DNA from: Pseudomonadota bacterium | GTDB taxonomy: Bacteria > Desulfobacterota > Syntrophia > Syntrophales > JADFWA01 | Length of the DNA stretch: 15,280 nucleotides | Direction: 5' to 3' | NCBI GenBank assembly: GCA_030596145.1 | Contig: JAUVKS010000019.1 | Coordinates: 1 to 15,280, forward strand | Shown here: piece after piece, positions 1 to 6,847 of the stretch | How the letters are laid out: each line of letters opens with the position of its first letter | How positions within the stretch are numbered: the stretch's first letter is position 1 | The notes under the pieces: generated by a model | The model's input: the letters and a program-made list of their open reading frames with translations, nothing else | Told to the model about the DNA's origin: nothing | Databases searched by the model: none | Made by a program: the position numbers and the translations under genes

Positions 1-7
1 GTTTCAT

Positions 8-961
8 TCAAAACCTGTCTCGCCCGTTAAAAAATTCCACGGTTTTTTCAAGAGAACTGGAATCTTCAACATTCAATACCTGTATATTCTCATCTATTCT
101 CTTTATAAGGCCGGAGAGTATCCGTTTCGGGCCGATCTCAACGATGGTATCGATTCCCATTTTTGCCATTTTTTCTATCGTCTCCTGCCATCTGACAGGG
201 GAATTGATCTGCCTTACAAGAAGCTCTCTGGTGTCATCTTTTGAATGGAACAACTCAGGATCACAGTTAGGAATAACGGGAATTTTACAGTCTTTTAATT
301 CAACCTGGCTCAGGTCTGCTTCAAACATTTCAGCTACATTATCCAATATACTGCAATGGCAGGGAACGCTAACAGAAAGTTTGACCACCATTTTTGCCCC
401 ATTTTCCTTTGCTCTGGTCATCGCTCTTTCAACGGCAGTCGAATAACCGGAGATCACAACCTGCTCCGGAGCGTTGAAAATCGCCGCAGAAACGACACCA
501 TTATTTTTACTTACATCCCGGCATATGCCTTCCACCTGTTCTCTACCCAGACCGATAATTGCGGCCATAGAACCGGCATCTGCCGATACCGCCTCGTGAT
601 GATATTTCCCCCTTGTATATACGAGGGGGAAAACATCGACAAAACTAATAGCCTCCGCGGCATACAGGGCGCTATATTCCCCGAGACTAAGTCCTGCCAT
701 CGCAGCTAGCTTGACTCCAACCTCTTTTTCAAATACCTTGTATGCTGCGATATTTGCAGTCAAAACAGCAATTTGAGTATTTACTGTCTGATCGAGGTCT
801 TCCTGGGATCCCTCAAAACAAAGTGAAGCTATATCGAAACCAAGAATCTCCCCGGCCTCGGCAAAAACATCCTTTACCGTTTGAAACTCCCCGTGTAAAT
901 CACTACCCATCCCAACATATTGTGCACCCTGTCCGGAAAAGACAAGACCTACTTTATGCAT
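8..961 (-). CDS. fabD: Malonyl-CoA:ACP transacylase (core FAS II copy)
   Basis: Transfers malonyl from CoA to acyl carrier protein in the cytoplasm to supply two-carbon units for fatty acid elongation. The 317 residues match the usual FabD length (about 310). Visible landmarks are the N-terminal GQGAQ motif (residues 10-14), the nucleophile motif GLSLGEYSAL with Ser92, Arg117 in TRGKY (malonate carboxylate binding in the family) and the catalytic His202 in VPCHCS. The His preceding the nucleophile in the common GHSLGE form is Leu here, a variant I recall from other FabD proteins. A GAGAGGAAG Shine-Dalgarno sits four bases ahead of the ATG. It follows rpmF by 29 bases, so the two are probably cotranscribed. 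The stop codon TGA is followed directly by ATGAAAC at the window edge, probably the start of the next gene of the operon. A second, divergent fabD lies at 14174-15115. Family assignment is very secure. Confidence 0.96.
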   Translation of the reverse strand: MHKVGLVFSGQGAQYVGMGSDLHGEFQTVKDVFAEAGEILGFDIASLCFEGSQEDLDQTVNTQIAVLTANIAAYKVFEKEVGVKLAAMAGLSLGEYSALYAAEAISFVDVFPLVYTRGKYHHEAVSADAGSMAAIIGLGREQVEGICRDVSKNNGVVSAAIFNAPEQVVISGYSTAVERAMTRAKENGAKMVVKLSVSVPCHCSILDNVAEMFEADLSQVELKDCKIPVIPNCDPELFHSKDDTRELLVRQINSPVRWQETIEKMAKMGIDTIVEIGPKRILSGLIKRIDENIQVLNVEDSSSLEKTVEFFNGRDRF

Positions 962-990
962 GACTTCCTCTCAAGTGTAGCTAATGCTTC

Positions 991-1176
991 TTAAGATATC
1001 TTTTCGATGGGGATAACTTCCCGACCCTTATAGGTGCCGCAGTGAGGACATGCTCGATGCGGCACCTTCGGCTCATTGCACTGGGGACAGATAGAAGTTG
1101 TTGGTTGTGTGAGAAAATCATGTGATCTTCTCTTGTTTCTCCTTGTTCTTGAATGTCTCTTAACTGGATTTGGCAT
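991..1176 (-). CDS. rpmF: 50S ribosomal protein L32
   Basis: Small structural protein of the large ribosomal subunit, 61 residues, the normal length. The N-terminus MPNPVKRHSRTRRNKRRSH is the typical basic L32 start, and four cysteines (30, 33, 43 and 46, as CPQC and CPHC) form the zinc ribbon, so this is the zinc-binding form of the protein. It lies between yceD and fabD in the arrangement well known from many bacteria, where rpmF is coupled to fatty-acid synthesis genes. Two points differ from the most common layout: plsX and fabH are not found between rpmF and fabD, and the gap to yceD is 238 bases and filled with repeats rather than being a few bases. Confidence 0.97.
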   Translation of the reverse strand: MPNPVKRHSRTRRNKRRSHDFLTQPTTSICPQCNEPKVPHRACPHCGTYKGREVIPIEKIS

Positions 1177-1209
1177 AGTATATCCTCTTTCGTGTTGAAA
1201 TTAAATTAG

Positions 1210-1222
1210 CGCCCTTCGGGCG
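1210..1222. other. Small GC-rich hairpin ahead of rpmF
   Basis: CGCCC-TTC-GGGCG forms a perfect 5-bp stem with a three-base loop in the yceD-rpmF gap. Read on the minus strand it is followed by an A/T-rich stretch (CTAATTTAATTTC) but no clean U-run. It could be a weak terminator or attenuator between yceD and rpmF, or simply part of the repeat-rich spacer. Confidence 0.3.
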
Positions 1223-1229
1223 GGTAAAA

Positions 1230-1257
1230 GGTTAAAGGTCAAGGGCCAAAGGCAATG
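1230..1257. repeat. Degenerate 7-bp tandem repeat
   Basis: Four consecutive heptamers read GGTTAAA, GGTCAAG, GGCCAAA and GGCAATG, i.e. roughly GGYYAAR. The array lies in the noncoding gap between yceD and rpmF. It resembles in style the short tandem heptamer repeats known from some bacterial intergenic regions, but it is short and degenerate, so chance low-complexity sequence is not excluded. Confidence 0.45.
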
Positions 1258-1326
1258 ACGGCCTTTCGACCACAACGAAGCACGAAAGTTCGGGTCAGGC
1301 ACAATCCAAATATAATTGCTTGGAAT

Positions 1327-1373
1327 CCTTAACTTTAGTCACTTTAGCTCACTTTAAACTTTAGGCACTTTCG
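1327..1373. repeat. CACTTTAG-type repeat, copy 1
   Basis: A run of CACTTTAG / AACTTTAG-like units in the yceD-rpmF gap. Bases 1327-1356 are identical at 29 of 30 positions to bases 11098-11127, which form the right arm of an inverted repeat between fabA and fabG of the second cluster. The left arm found at that other site is absent here. It is therefore a dispersed intergenic repeat rather than gene sequence. Confidence 0.75.
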
Positions 1374-1414
1374 TATAAATTGCTTCTTTACTGCTCGAAC
1401 TCTTTGTGAAACCA

Positions 1415-1951
1415 TCATTTATGTTTCAGAACAGTAACGTTCTTCAAAGCAGCAAATCTGGGGTCAATGACCTTTGTTTGACATTTACAGCTTGCTTCAT
1501 TAAGATTGACTCCACAATATGGACAAAGCCCTTTGCATAAATCATTGCAAAGCGGTTTGATCGGGATCGGAAGCAGTATCTGTTCAAAAATAATCGGGTC
1601 TAATTCAAGCAAATCATTTTTGTAATAACCGAATGAAAGATCTTCACTGGTTAATTCCAATTCTTCTTCTATCCTTTTGCCGATCGGGACAAGGGTATAT
1701 TTAAATTCAGTTTTTATTGGAAGGGTGAAGACCTCCAAGCATCTGCAGCACTCCAGATCAACTGCCGTTTCTATCTTCACCGCAAGGGATACAGTTTCAC
1801 CGATTTTATTTACTGAAAGGAAAACATCAACCTTATGAAGAAGATAGTTAACCTTTTCTTTTTCCGGCAAGAGTGTGCGAAACCAATCCCCATCCTCGAA
1901 AAACTGAAGTTGAAGTCCCTCTTCCGGTATATTTTCAACCTTGATCTTCAA
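1415..1951 (-). CDS. yceD: YceD/DUF177 family protein
   Basis: Member of the YceD (DUF177) family, a conserved protein encoded next to rpmF in most bacteria; a role connected with 23S rRNA has been proposed for the family, but I cannot deduce one from this sequence. The 178 residues are normal. The family pattern is clear: a beta-rich first half, a CCRC cluster (68-71), then a cysteine-rich segment (Cys135, 139, 143, 146, 155 and 157) that looks like a metal-binding knuckle, and the C-terminal IDPRFAALKNV signature (162-172). The start is a TTG codon at 1951; no ATG lies in frame near it, and only a weak AAGAG ribosome site precedes it. Its product is probably cotranscribed with rpmF and fabD from a promoter near 2005-2034. 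Confidence 0.9.
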   Translation of the reverse strand: MKIKVENIPEEGLQLQFFEDGDWFRTLLPEKEKVNYLLHKVDVFLSVNKIGETVSLAVKIETAVDLECCRCLEVFTLPIKTEFKYTLVPIGKRIEEELELTSEDLSFGYYKNDLLELDPIIFEQILLPIPIKPLCNDLCKGLCPYCGVNLNEASCKCQTKVIDPRFAALKNVTVLKHK

Positions 1952-2004
1952 GATTTATTCACTCTTTTAGAGAAATCGTTCTTATACCAAGAAAGAAAGC
2001 TAAT

Positions 2005-2034
2005 AGCTAATTAAAAATGATTAACATTGTCAAG
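2005..2034 (-). promoter_or_regulatory. Candidate sigma-70 promoter for yceD-rpmF-fabD
   Basis: On the minus strand a perfect -35 hexamer TTGACA (2034-2029) is followed 17-18 bases later by TTAGCT/TAGCTA, a poor -10. It lies 50-80 bases ahead of the yceD start in the divergent gltX-yceD spacer. The -35 is strong and the -10 is weak, so the call is tentative. Confidence 0.4.
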
Positions 2035-2060
2035 CAAATTCTGCTGGTTGAAAATCAGAC

Positions 2061-2090
2061 TTGACAAAGGATAAGCAGCAGTCATATTAA
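2061..2090 (+). promoter_or_regulatory. Candidate sigma-70 promoter for gltX
   Basis: A perfect -35 TTGACA (2061-2066), an 18-base spacer and a -10-like TATTAA (2085-2090) point toward gltX. Predicted transcription would start near 2097 and give a leader of about 165 bases that contains the palindromic element at 2129-2199. Confidence 0.5.
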
Positions 2091-2128
2091 TGACAATGGT
2101 TTTGTGAACAGCTGGGAAAACACCCCGT

Positions 2129-2199
2129 TGTCATTCTGAGCGATAGTGAACAATTCGATATCATTGAGATTCTTTGTCGCTTTGCTCCTCAGAATGACA
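2129..2199. repeat. Palindromic GTCATTCTGAG repeat (REP/MITE-like)
   Basis: Perfect 12-bp terminal inverted repeats, TGTCATTCTGAG (2129-2140) and CTCAGAATGACA (2188-2199), bracket about 47 bases; the right half also carries the GAGATTCTTTGTCGCTTTG stretch commonly associated with this repeat type. Elements with GTCATTCTGAG ends are widespread between genes in many anaerobic bacteria. It carries no gene and sits between the gltX promoter candidate and the gltX start, so it would be transcribed into the leader. Short reading frames across it are artefacts of the palindrome. Confidence 0.8.
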
Positions 2200-2263
2200 G
2201 TGTGTGGACTTTTTGTGAGACCATCAAAGCTATCAAGAATAAAAAGTCGAGGTATCATGAAAA

Positions 2264-3673
2264 ATGTCCGAAAAAAAAGTGGTAAGAACAAGATTCGCTC
2301 CATCCCCCACCGGTTTTCTGCATATCGGGGGCGCGAGGACGGCCCTCTTTAACTGGCTTTATGCCCGCCACAATGGAGGAAAGTTTATTCTGAGGATCGA
2401 GGATACCGATCAGCTTCGCTCAACAGAGGAATCTACAACCGCCATCCTGGATGCCATGAAATGGCTTGGGCTTAACTGGGATGAGGGGCCTTTCTTCCAG
2501 ACGGATAGTGTCGAACTCCACAGGGAGGCGGCAAAAAAACTCTTGAATGAGGGGAAGGCATATTACTGTATATGTACTCAAGAGGAACTGGAAGAAAAAA
2601 GAAAAAAGGCGCTTGCGGAGGAGAGAAAACCGAAATATGACGGCACATGCCGGGATAAAAATCTCGACAGGACCGCAAATTCAGTGATGAGATTCAAATG
2701 TCCCCAGGCAGGCGCTACGATGGTTGATGATCTTGTCAAGGGCGCCATACGTTTTAATAATGAGGAACTGGACGATCTTGTAATAGAACGGAGCGACGGA
2801 TACCCCACCTACAACTTTGCCGTCGTGGTAGATGATGCACAGATGGGGATTACCCATGTTATACGGGGCGATGACCATCTCAATAACACACCGAGACAAA
2901 TTCTCCTCTATGATGCCCTGGGATACAGGATACCCGAATTCGCGCATGTCCCTATGATTCTTGGGTCTGACAAATCAAGGTTAAGCAAGCGCCATGGTGC
3001 TACATCGGTCATGGCATATAAGGATATGGGCTATCTGCCGGAGGCCCTCGTCAACTATCTGGTAAGGCTCGGCTGGTCATATGGAGATCAGGAAATATTT
3101 TCTATGGACGAGCTGATTGATTTTTTCACCCTTGAGGCGGTGGGCAAATCTGCCGCGGTCTTTAACCCGGAAAAGCTCCTCTGGCTAAATCAGCATTATA
3201 TAAAGGAATGCCCCGAAGAAAGGCTTGCTCATGAAATAAGCCCTTTTCTGGAAAGTTTAGGGCTGGACACATCGGATAAAGGTTTCGTGAAAAACGCCGC
3301 TTCCGATCTGAGTGCCAGGTCGAAGACCCTCGTGGAAATGGCGGATTCCGGAGCATTCTATTTTAAGGATGAGATAGAGTATGAAGAAACGGCGGCGGAG
3401 AAATTCCTCAAGATGGAATTTATGGGGCATCTGGAGGCCGTGATAGAAAAACTACCCTTGCTGCAGGATTATACAAAGGAAGGAATCGAAGGTTTTCTCC
3501 GGGAAATTGCAGAGGAAAGGGATACAAAGCTCAAGTTTATTGCTCAGCCGATGAGAGTTGCCCTGGCGGGAAAAACCGTAAGCCCCGGCATTGATCAGGT
3601 CATGGTCACCCTGGGGAAGGATGAGGTGATTCGAAGAATTAAAAGGGCTATGGAATATACTAAAACCCTCTAA
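2264..3673 (+). CDS. gltX: Glutamyl-tRNA synthetase
   Basis: Cytoplasmic class I aminoacyl-tRNA synthetase that charges tRNA with glutamate. The 469 residues are typical of bacterial GluRS. The nucleotide-binding HIGH-type motif appears as [20 protein letters not shown] (residues 11-30), the conserved RIEDTD follows at 44-49, and the KMSKS-type loop is KSRLSKRHG (237-245). The C-terminal anticodon-binding half is complete and ends [10 protein letters not shown]. The ATG at 2264 has a GAGG ribosome site about 12 bases upstream and gives the expected N-terminus. The gene is divergent from yceD and is the first of two plus-strand genes. No sign of truncation. Whether it is discriminating or nondiscriminating (also charging tRNA-Gln) cannot be read from the sequence alone. 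Confidence 0.97.
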   Translation: MSEKKVVRTRFAPSPTGFLHIGGARTALFNWLYARHNGGKFILRIEDTDQLRSTEESTTAILDAMKWLGLNWDEGPFFQTDSVELHREAAKKLLNEGKAYYCICTQEELEEKRKKALAEERKPKYDGTCRDKNLDRTANSVMRFKCPQAGATMVDDLVKGAIRFNNEELDDLVIERSDGYPTYNFAVVVDDAQMGITHVIRGDDHLNNTPRQILLYDALGYRIPEFAHVPMILGSDKSRLSKRHGATSVMAYKDMGYLPEALVNYLVRLGWSYGDQEIFSMDELIDFFTLEAVGKSAAVFNPEKLLWLNQHYIKECPEERLAHEISPFLESLGLDTSDKGFVKNAASDLSARSKTLVEMADSGAFYFKDEIEYEETAAEKFLKMEFMGHLEAVIEKLPLLQDYTKEGIEGFLREIAEERDTKLKFIAQPMRVALAGKTVSPGIDQVMVTLGKDEVIRRIKRAMEYTKTL

Positions 3674-3679
3674 GGGTTT
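3663..3679 (+). terminator. Weak hairpin overlapping the gltX stop
   Basis: AAACCC (3663-3668) and GGGTTT (3674-3679) form a 6-bp stem around the gltX stop codon. There is no U-run after it, so it is at best a weak terminator; a second small GGCC-TTC-GGCC hairpin lies just downstream near 3715-3725. Confidence 0.3.
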
Positions 3680-3790
3680 CCCCGATCCACCATCAAAAAA
3701 AGTAAAAAACCTCTGGCCTTCGGCCGTCCGCCCTATCGACGCTGTTGAACGGCGGCTTAACAGCAAGATTATCTCAAAAGGAGTTGAACT

Positions 3791-4564
3791 ATGAAACGAT
3801 TACTTTGTCTTGCCGTCGGGTTATGTTTTCTGGTTTCGGGTTGTGTAACACCGGCAACGGATACCGTTTTTCAGGCATCAACAATAGATGCCCTGTTGGC
3901 AGGGGTATACGACGGCGATATGTCATGCCGACATTTGCTGAAGCATGGCGATTTCGGAATCGGTACGTTCGATCGGCTTGATGGAGAAATGGTTCTTCTC
4001 GATGGAAACATGTATCAGATAAAAGCAGACGGAAAGGTCTATCAACCGGATCCGTCCGTCAAGACGCCTTTCGCTACAATATGTCAGTTTAACGCAGACA
4101 GAGCCATTCCCATCAAGACGGGATCGGACTATGAAACGATTGAAAACTTGATCAACAAATACGCTCCCAATCAGAATCTCTTCTATGCGATCAAGATTAC
4201 AGGACAATTCAGATCGATGAAAACTCGAAGTGTCCCAGGTCAGCAAAAGCCCTATCCGCCACTCAAGGAAGTCACCAGTAATCAACCCGAGTTTAATATG
4301 AAGAACATTTCCGGCACGATAGTCGGTTTCAGGTGTCCGCCCTATGTTAAAGGCATCAATGTCCCCGGATACCATTTACATTTCATCAGTAGTGATCGAA
4401 CTCAGGGAGGGCACGTTCTGAGTTTCGAAATTGCAGACGGCAAATGCGAAATCGACGTTCTTAACCAGTATTTCCTGACGCTTCCGGTAAATACCAAAGA
4501 ATTTGCCGAGACTGATCTGTCAAGAGACCGGATCAAAGAACTGAAGGATGTAGAGAGGAGATAA
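3791..4564 (+). CDS. Acetolactate decarboxylase, predicted lipoprotein
   Basis: Likely converts 2-acetolactate to acetoin and carbon dioxide (AlsD/BudA family). The family match runs through the whole mature part: FQASTIDALLAGVYDGDM (27-44), LLKHGDFGIGTFDRLDGE (49-66), GTIVGF (175-180) and INVPGYHLHFISSDR (189-203). Three histidines (195, 197, 208) correspond to the zinc ligands of the family, with Glu66 and Arg146 in the positions of the active-site Glu and Arg. The N-terminus is a signal peptide with a lipobox, LVSGC, giving Cys18 as the lipidated residue; Val after the Cys argues against inner-membrane retention. Start chosen from an AAGGAG site seven bases before the ATG. Many characterised homologues are cytoplasmic, so an exported, membrane-anchored form is notable. 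No acetolactate synthase is nearby. Function by homology secure, location inferred. Confidence 0.9.
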   Translation: MKRLLCLAVGLCFLVSGCVTPATDTVFQASTIDALLAGVYDGDMSCRHLLKHGDFGIGTFDRLDGEMVLLDGNMYQIKADGKVYQPDPSVKTPFATICQFNADRAIPIKTGSDYETIENLINKYAPNQNLFYAIKITGQFRSMKTRSVPGQQKPYPPLKEVTSNQPEFNMKNISGTIVGFRCPPYVKGINVPGYHLHFISSDRTQGGHVLSFEIADGKCEIDVLNQYFLTLPVNTKEFAETDLSRDRIKELKDVERR

Positions 4565-4856
4565 CAAGAGAGAGGAGTAGGCGGGATAGGGAAAAAGAGT
4601 TCAGGGAGGATGAACCGGTAGCGCTGGGCAAGTCATCGGATTGCCTTGAAGATGAGCATAAGCAACAGGCAAAAAGAAAAGATTAAGCTGATAGAAAGCA
4701 GTTTAAAGTTGAAAAGTATAGACTTGCCCCTGCAGTTCTTAAGGTTTCACAGTGGCAAGATATCTGTAATTGCATTTCGGCAACATTCTTTTTAAATAGC
4801 ATGCGCATATCTTAAACCTCAGGCCCTCAATTAAAGACGACAAATATAGAAAAATG

Positions 4857-4884
4857 TTGACAAATGATTCCAACTTAGTATTGT
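4857..4884 (+). promoter_or_regulatory. Promoter-like sequence in the gene-free region
   Basis: TTGACA (4857-4862), a 16-base spacer and TATTGT (4879-4884). A start near 4892 followed by the hairpin ending at 5001 would give a noncoding transcript of roughly 110-120 bases. Evidence is consensus match only. Confidence 0.3.
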
Positions 4885-4968
4885 AATTGGTGGATTCATT
4901 GAAGTTATAGGAAATAAGATTAACCCTTTTATCACAAAGAACGAGGGGATCATGGGCAGATTATAACA

Positions 4969-5001
4969 AAACCCCGTTTCTCAAATGGAGAGATGGGGTT
5001 T
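4969..5001 (+). terminator. Rho-independent-type hairpin
   Basis: AAACCCC (4969-4975) pairs with GGGGTTT (4995-5001), and the inner TTTCTC/GAGAGA segment extends the stem to about 13 pairs with one mismatch and a wobble around a five-base loop. A T-rich stretch (GTTGTTTGC) follows. The A-rich upstream flank could also let it act on the other strand. It ends either read-through from the acetolactate decarboxylase gene or a short transcript from the promoter candidate at 4857. Confidence 0.55.
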
Positions 5002-5059
5002 GTTGTTTGCGGCATCCATTCGCCACCACTGCGAGCGTTATGCCATGTATTAATGTAAT

Positions 5060-5090
5060 GGGGTATGGGCAAATATGCCCGAATAACCCC
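5060..5090. other. Two-tier hairpin ahead of the zinc-ribbon gene
   Basis: An inner stem GGGCA (5067-5071)/TGCCC (5076-5080) with loop AATA is nested in an outer stem GGGGT (5060-5064)/ACCCC (5086-5090), separated by a small asymmetric internal loop. It lies 115 bases before the GTG at 5205 and may be an operator or a leader structure; no protein or ligand can be assigned. Confidence 0.4.
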
Positions 5091-5204
5091 CTAATATCAA
5101 CTTATCACGGCAAATCAACCTGATAATCAATGGTTGGGCTTTGTGTATCAGGAAGGATATCGAAAATACTTCCAAGATGATAACAAACAGAAAGGAAGGA
5201 ATTT

Positions 5205-5876
5205 GTGAACCAGTTAAATCAGCCCCAGAATGCTTTACGGCGATCAGTCAGCGAACACTACCTCGACTTGGAAGGGGGAAAACAGACTCGGGCAAGTGGT
5301 ACTGACTTTGAGACACTCCCATCACGTCACATCGAAGCAATATTGAACTTGCCCGGTTTTCAAGAGGATAAGGAGCTTGTGGATTGGATTGGATATTCCC
5401 GTGCCTACTATGATCAAGGTGAATATCCCAAGGCACAACAGCACCTAAAATGGTCACTAAAAAGAATGCCAGCCCTCGAGCCTCTTATTTTTTATTACGT
5501 TAGGGTGTGCGAGCATGTCCTAGCTATTCCACTCACAAAGGAGGAAGTGCAGTACGAAGCTAAGCTGGCCCGTTATCGGGCTCTTCCAAAGTGGCTCAGA
5601 TGGACAATGCCGGGTTTCGAATTCCGTATGCGGTGTAAGTGGTGTGGTCGGTACACCCGACACATCCACCCAGATGTACCAACATTTGGTTTCGACACCC
5701 TCTCTAACACGTGCTTGTTTTGTAGTAGGATGTATCCTATGCCATCTTGGCTGTGGGATAGCCTAGACGGCCGTGCATACAGCTACTACCGAATGTCCTT
5801 CAGTGGTGATGACTTCTACGAGGAATTTGAGCGGGACTATAATCCAACACCACTTTGCCAGCATCGGCGAAAGTAG
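5205..5876 (+). CDS. Unrecognised TPR-like, zinc-ribbon protein
   Basis: I do not recognise this 223-residue protein. It has no signal peptide or membrane segment. Residues 58-90 (starting LVDWIGYSRAYYDQGEYPKA) read like one tetratricopeptide-type helix pair, with the tyrosine/glycine/alanine spacing of that repeat. Then CKWC (144-147) and CLFC (170-173) form two CxxC pairs 22 residues apart, a probable zinc ribbon, followed by an aromatic and acidic tail rich in Trp, Tyr and Phe. The start is GTG, chosen because AAGGAAGGA lies directly upstream and no ATG fits better. It lies 60 bases before the next plus-strand gene, so they may be cotranscribed. Reading frame length and ribosome site make it a real gene; its job is unknown. 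Confidence 0.7.
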   Translation: MNQLNQPQNALRRSVSEHYLDLEGGKQTRASGTDFETLPSRHIEAILNLPGFQEDKELVDWIGYSRAYYDQGEYPKAQQHLKWSLKRMPALEPLIFYYVRVCEHVLAIPLTKEEVQYEAKLARYRALPKWLRWTMPGFEFRMRCKWCGRYTRHIHPDVPTFGFDTLSNTCLFCSRMYPMPSWLWDSLDGRAYSYYRMSFSGDDFYEEFERDYNPTPLCQHRRK

Positions 5877-5935
5877 GTACCAATTTCCCCACTTTATAAA
5901 ACAGCGTGAACCTTCAGGCGGTCGTAGGTTAAATT

Positions 5936-6526
5936 ATGTTATTTTCCAATGATGTTCAAGCTGAAATAGCAAGAGTCTTTTCCCCTCCCTTAGATAGAGA
6001 CTATGCTAATCAAATGTCCCTTCTGTATCTTTTGCGAAGCGACTTGCAGAATCAATATGGTCAAGAAGGTGGCATACCTGTTAAGGTGAAATCCCCATTG
6101 CTTACATGCATAGGTATCATGGTAGGGTTTGAACTCCTGACAAAGCTGTGGTCAGGCAATCATGAGATAAGTAGCAGCTTAACAGAAGACTTTTTAAGCA
6201 AAGTTGCCCAAGTACAAAAATCTAAGGCACAAGCATTAGTACAGTTTCGTCATGCTTTAGTACATGGTTATCGCCTTGGTACAAAAAGAAAAAAGGACAA
6301 TAAGTTTTATTCTTTTCTTGTCGATGATACGTCTAATTATCATGAATGCATATCAGAGATTGATTCACAGAAGTTTTTAGTCAATATATGGCAATTGAAG
6401 GAGCTTTTTCTCTCCTCAATAGAAGAATACAAAAGACTACTTGAGGCAGATTTTAATTTGCAGGAAAAATTTATGGTCTGTTTGGCGAATCTCGGTGATG
6501 TTCAAACAACAAATCCGGTGGAATAA
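5936..6526 (+). CDS. Small protein with HEPN-like Rx4H motif
   Basis: A 196-residue, mostly alpha-helical soluble protein that I cannot place in a named family. The best clue is FRHALVHGY (104-112), where Arg105 and His110 form the Rx4H motif with a polar residue after the Arg, as in HEPN-fold ribonucleases found in toxin-antitoxin and defence systems. The surrounding helices (52-72 hydrophobic, 84-110, 147-172) fit a helical bundle of that type. Its DNA is visibly richer in A and T than the neighbouring fatty-acid genes, which suggests acquisition by transfer. The ATG has only a weak ribosome site (GTAGGTT). No nucleotidyltransferase-type partner (MNT) is next to it; the upstream gene is not an obvious antitoxin. 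Family call is tentative. Confidence 0.55.
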   Translation: MLFSNDVQAEIARVFSPPLDRDYANQMSLLYLLRSDLQNQYGQEGGIPVKVKSPLLTCIGIMVGFELLTKLWSGNHEISSSLTEDFLSKVAQVQKSKAQALVQFRHALVHGYRLGTKRKKDNKFYSFLVDDTSNYHECISEIDSQKFLVNIWQLKELFLSSIEEYKRLLEADFNLQEKFMVCLANLGDVQTTNPVE

Positions 6527-6847
6527 TGGATAATTGAAAGCCTATCGGGATAGGGACGCCCATCGCTGAGGGTCACAGCAAGGGGTCAGATCACCGTTTT
6601 ACTTATCGTTTCTGAAACAGAATATTGTATCCTACCTTTCAATGGAAAAGTTCAATATCTTGCCAGTCGATTTAACCTTAAACCATTGAACTTCTTTCTG
6701 TGTATGAATCACATATCGAAAGTCTTCATCGATTTTTAAAAGCGATGATATCTGCTATCTACCGGACAAAAACTCCACCGACATTTCGTTGAACTTCTCT
6801 ATCCTCTCAAACTCCGGCATGTGTCCGCAGAAAGCAAAATAGTAATT
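6527..6847. other. Spacer with gene debris
   Basis: This 321-base spacer between convergent genes contains no intact gene. Near the left end CCTAT-CGGG-ATAGG (6541-6554) can form a small hairpin but lacks a U-run. On the minus strand, in the same frame as the phosphopantetheinyl transferase, lie two open stretches separated by single stop codons: 6755-6847, an alpha/beta-hydrolase tail, and 6632-6754, 40 codons with protein-like composition (including KEVQWFKVKSTGKIL) that I do not recognise and that has no ATG start. Confidence 0.6.
6755..6847 (-). pseudogene. C-terminal remnant of an alpha/beta hydrolase
   Basis: Thirty codons directly after the TAA of the phosphopantetheinyl transferase, in the same frame, contain CGHMPEFERIEKFNEMSVEF and end in LSGR plus a stop. 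This is the standard end of alpha/beta-fold hydrolases: the catalytic His in a CGHxPxxER setting followed by the last helix FNxxxxEFL. The rest of the hydrolase, with its nucleophile elbow, is not present in the window. The likely history is that the upstream part was removed or replaced when the adjoining sequence arrived. Confidence 0.7.

Larger units (their letters stand above)
4565..5204. other. Gene-free region with hairpins
   Basis: 640 bases without a convincing gene on either strand. It is A/T-rich around 4680-4900 and holds a promoter-like sequence (4857-4884), a terminator-like hairpin (4969-5001) and a two-tier hairpin (5060-5090), which are listed separately. Nothing resembling a tRNA or a known riboswitch was recognised. 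Confidence 0.6.

Noticed and set aside
2082..2352. Small reading frames on both strands ahead of gltX
   Set aside because: They run through the palindromic GTCATTCTGAG element and the gltX start in another frame; they have no ribosome site or family resemblance.
3923..4375. 150-residue minus-strand frame inside the acetolactate decarboxylase gene
   Set aside because: The plus-strand frame has clear family motifs and a ribosome site; the antisense frame has neither.
5877..5935. tRNA-like sequence between the two accessory genes
   Set aside because: Some GC-rich words resemble a tRNA arm, but no cloverleaf with acceptor stem or TTCRANNC-type T-loop can be formed.
6560..6600. GGGGTCAGATC word as a transposase-associated repeat end
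   Set aside because: A single short word without a second end, inverted partner or transposase is not enough to call an element.
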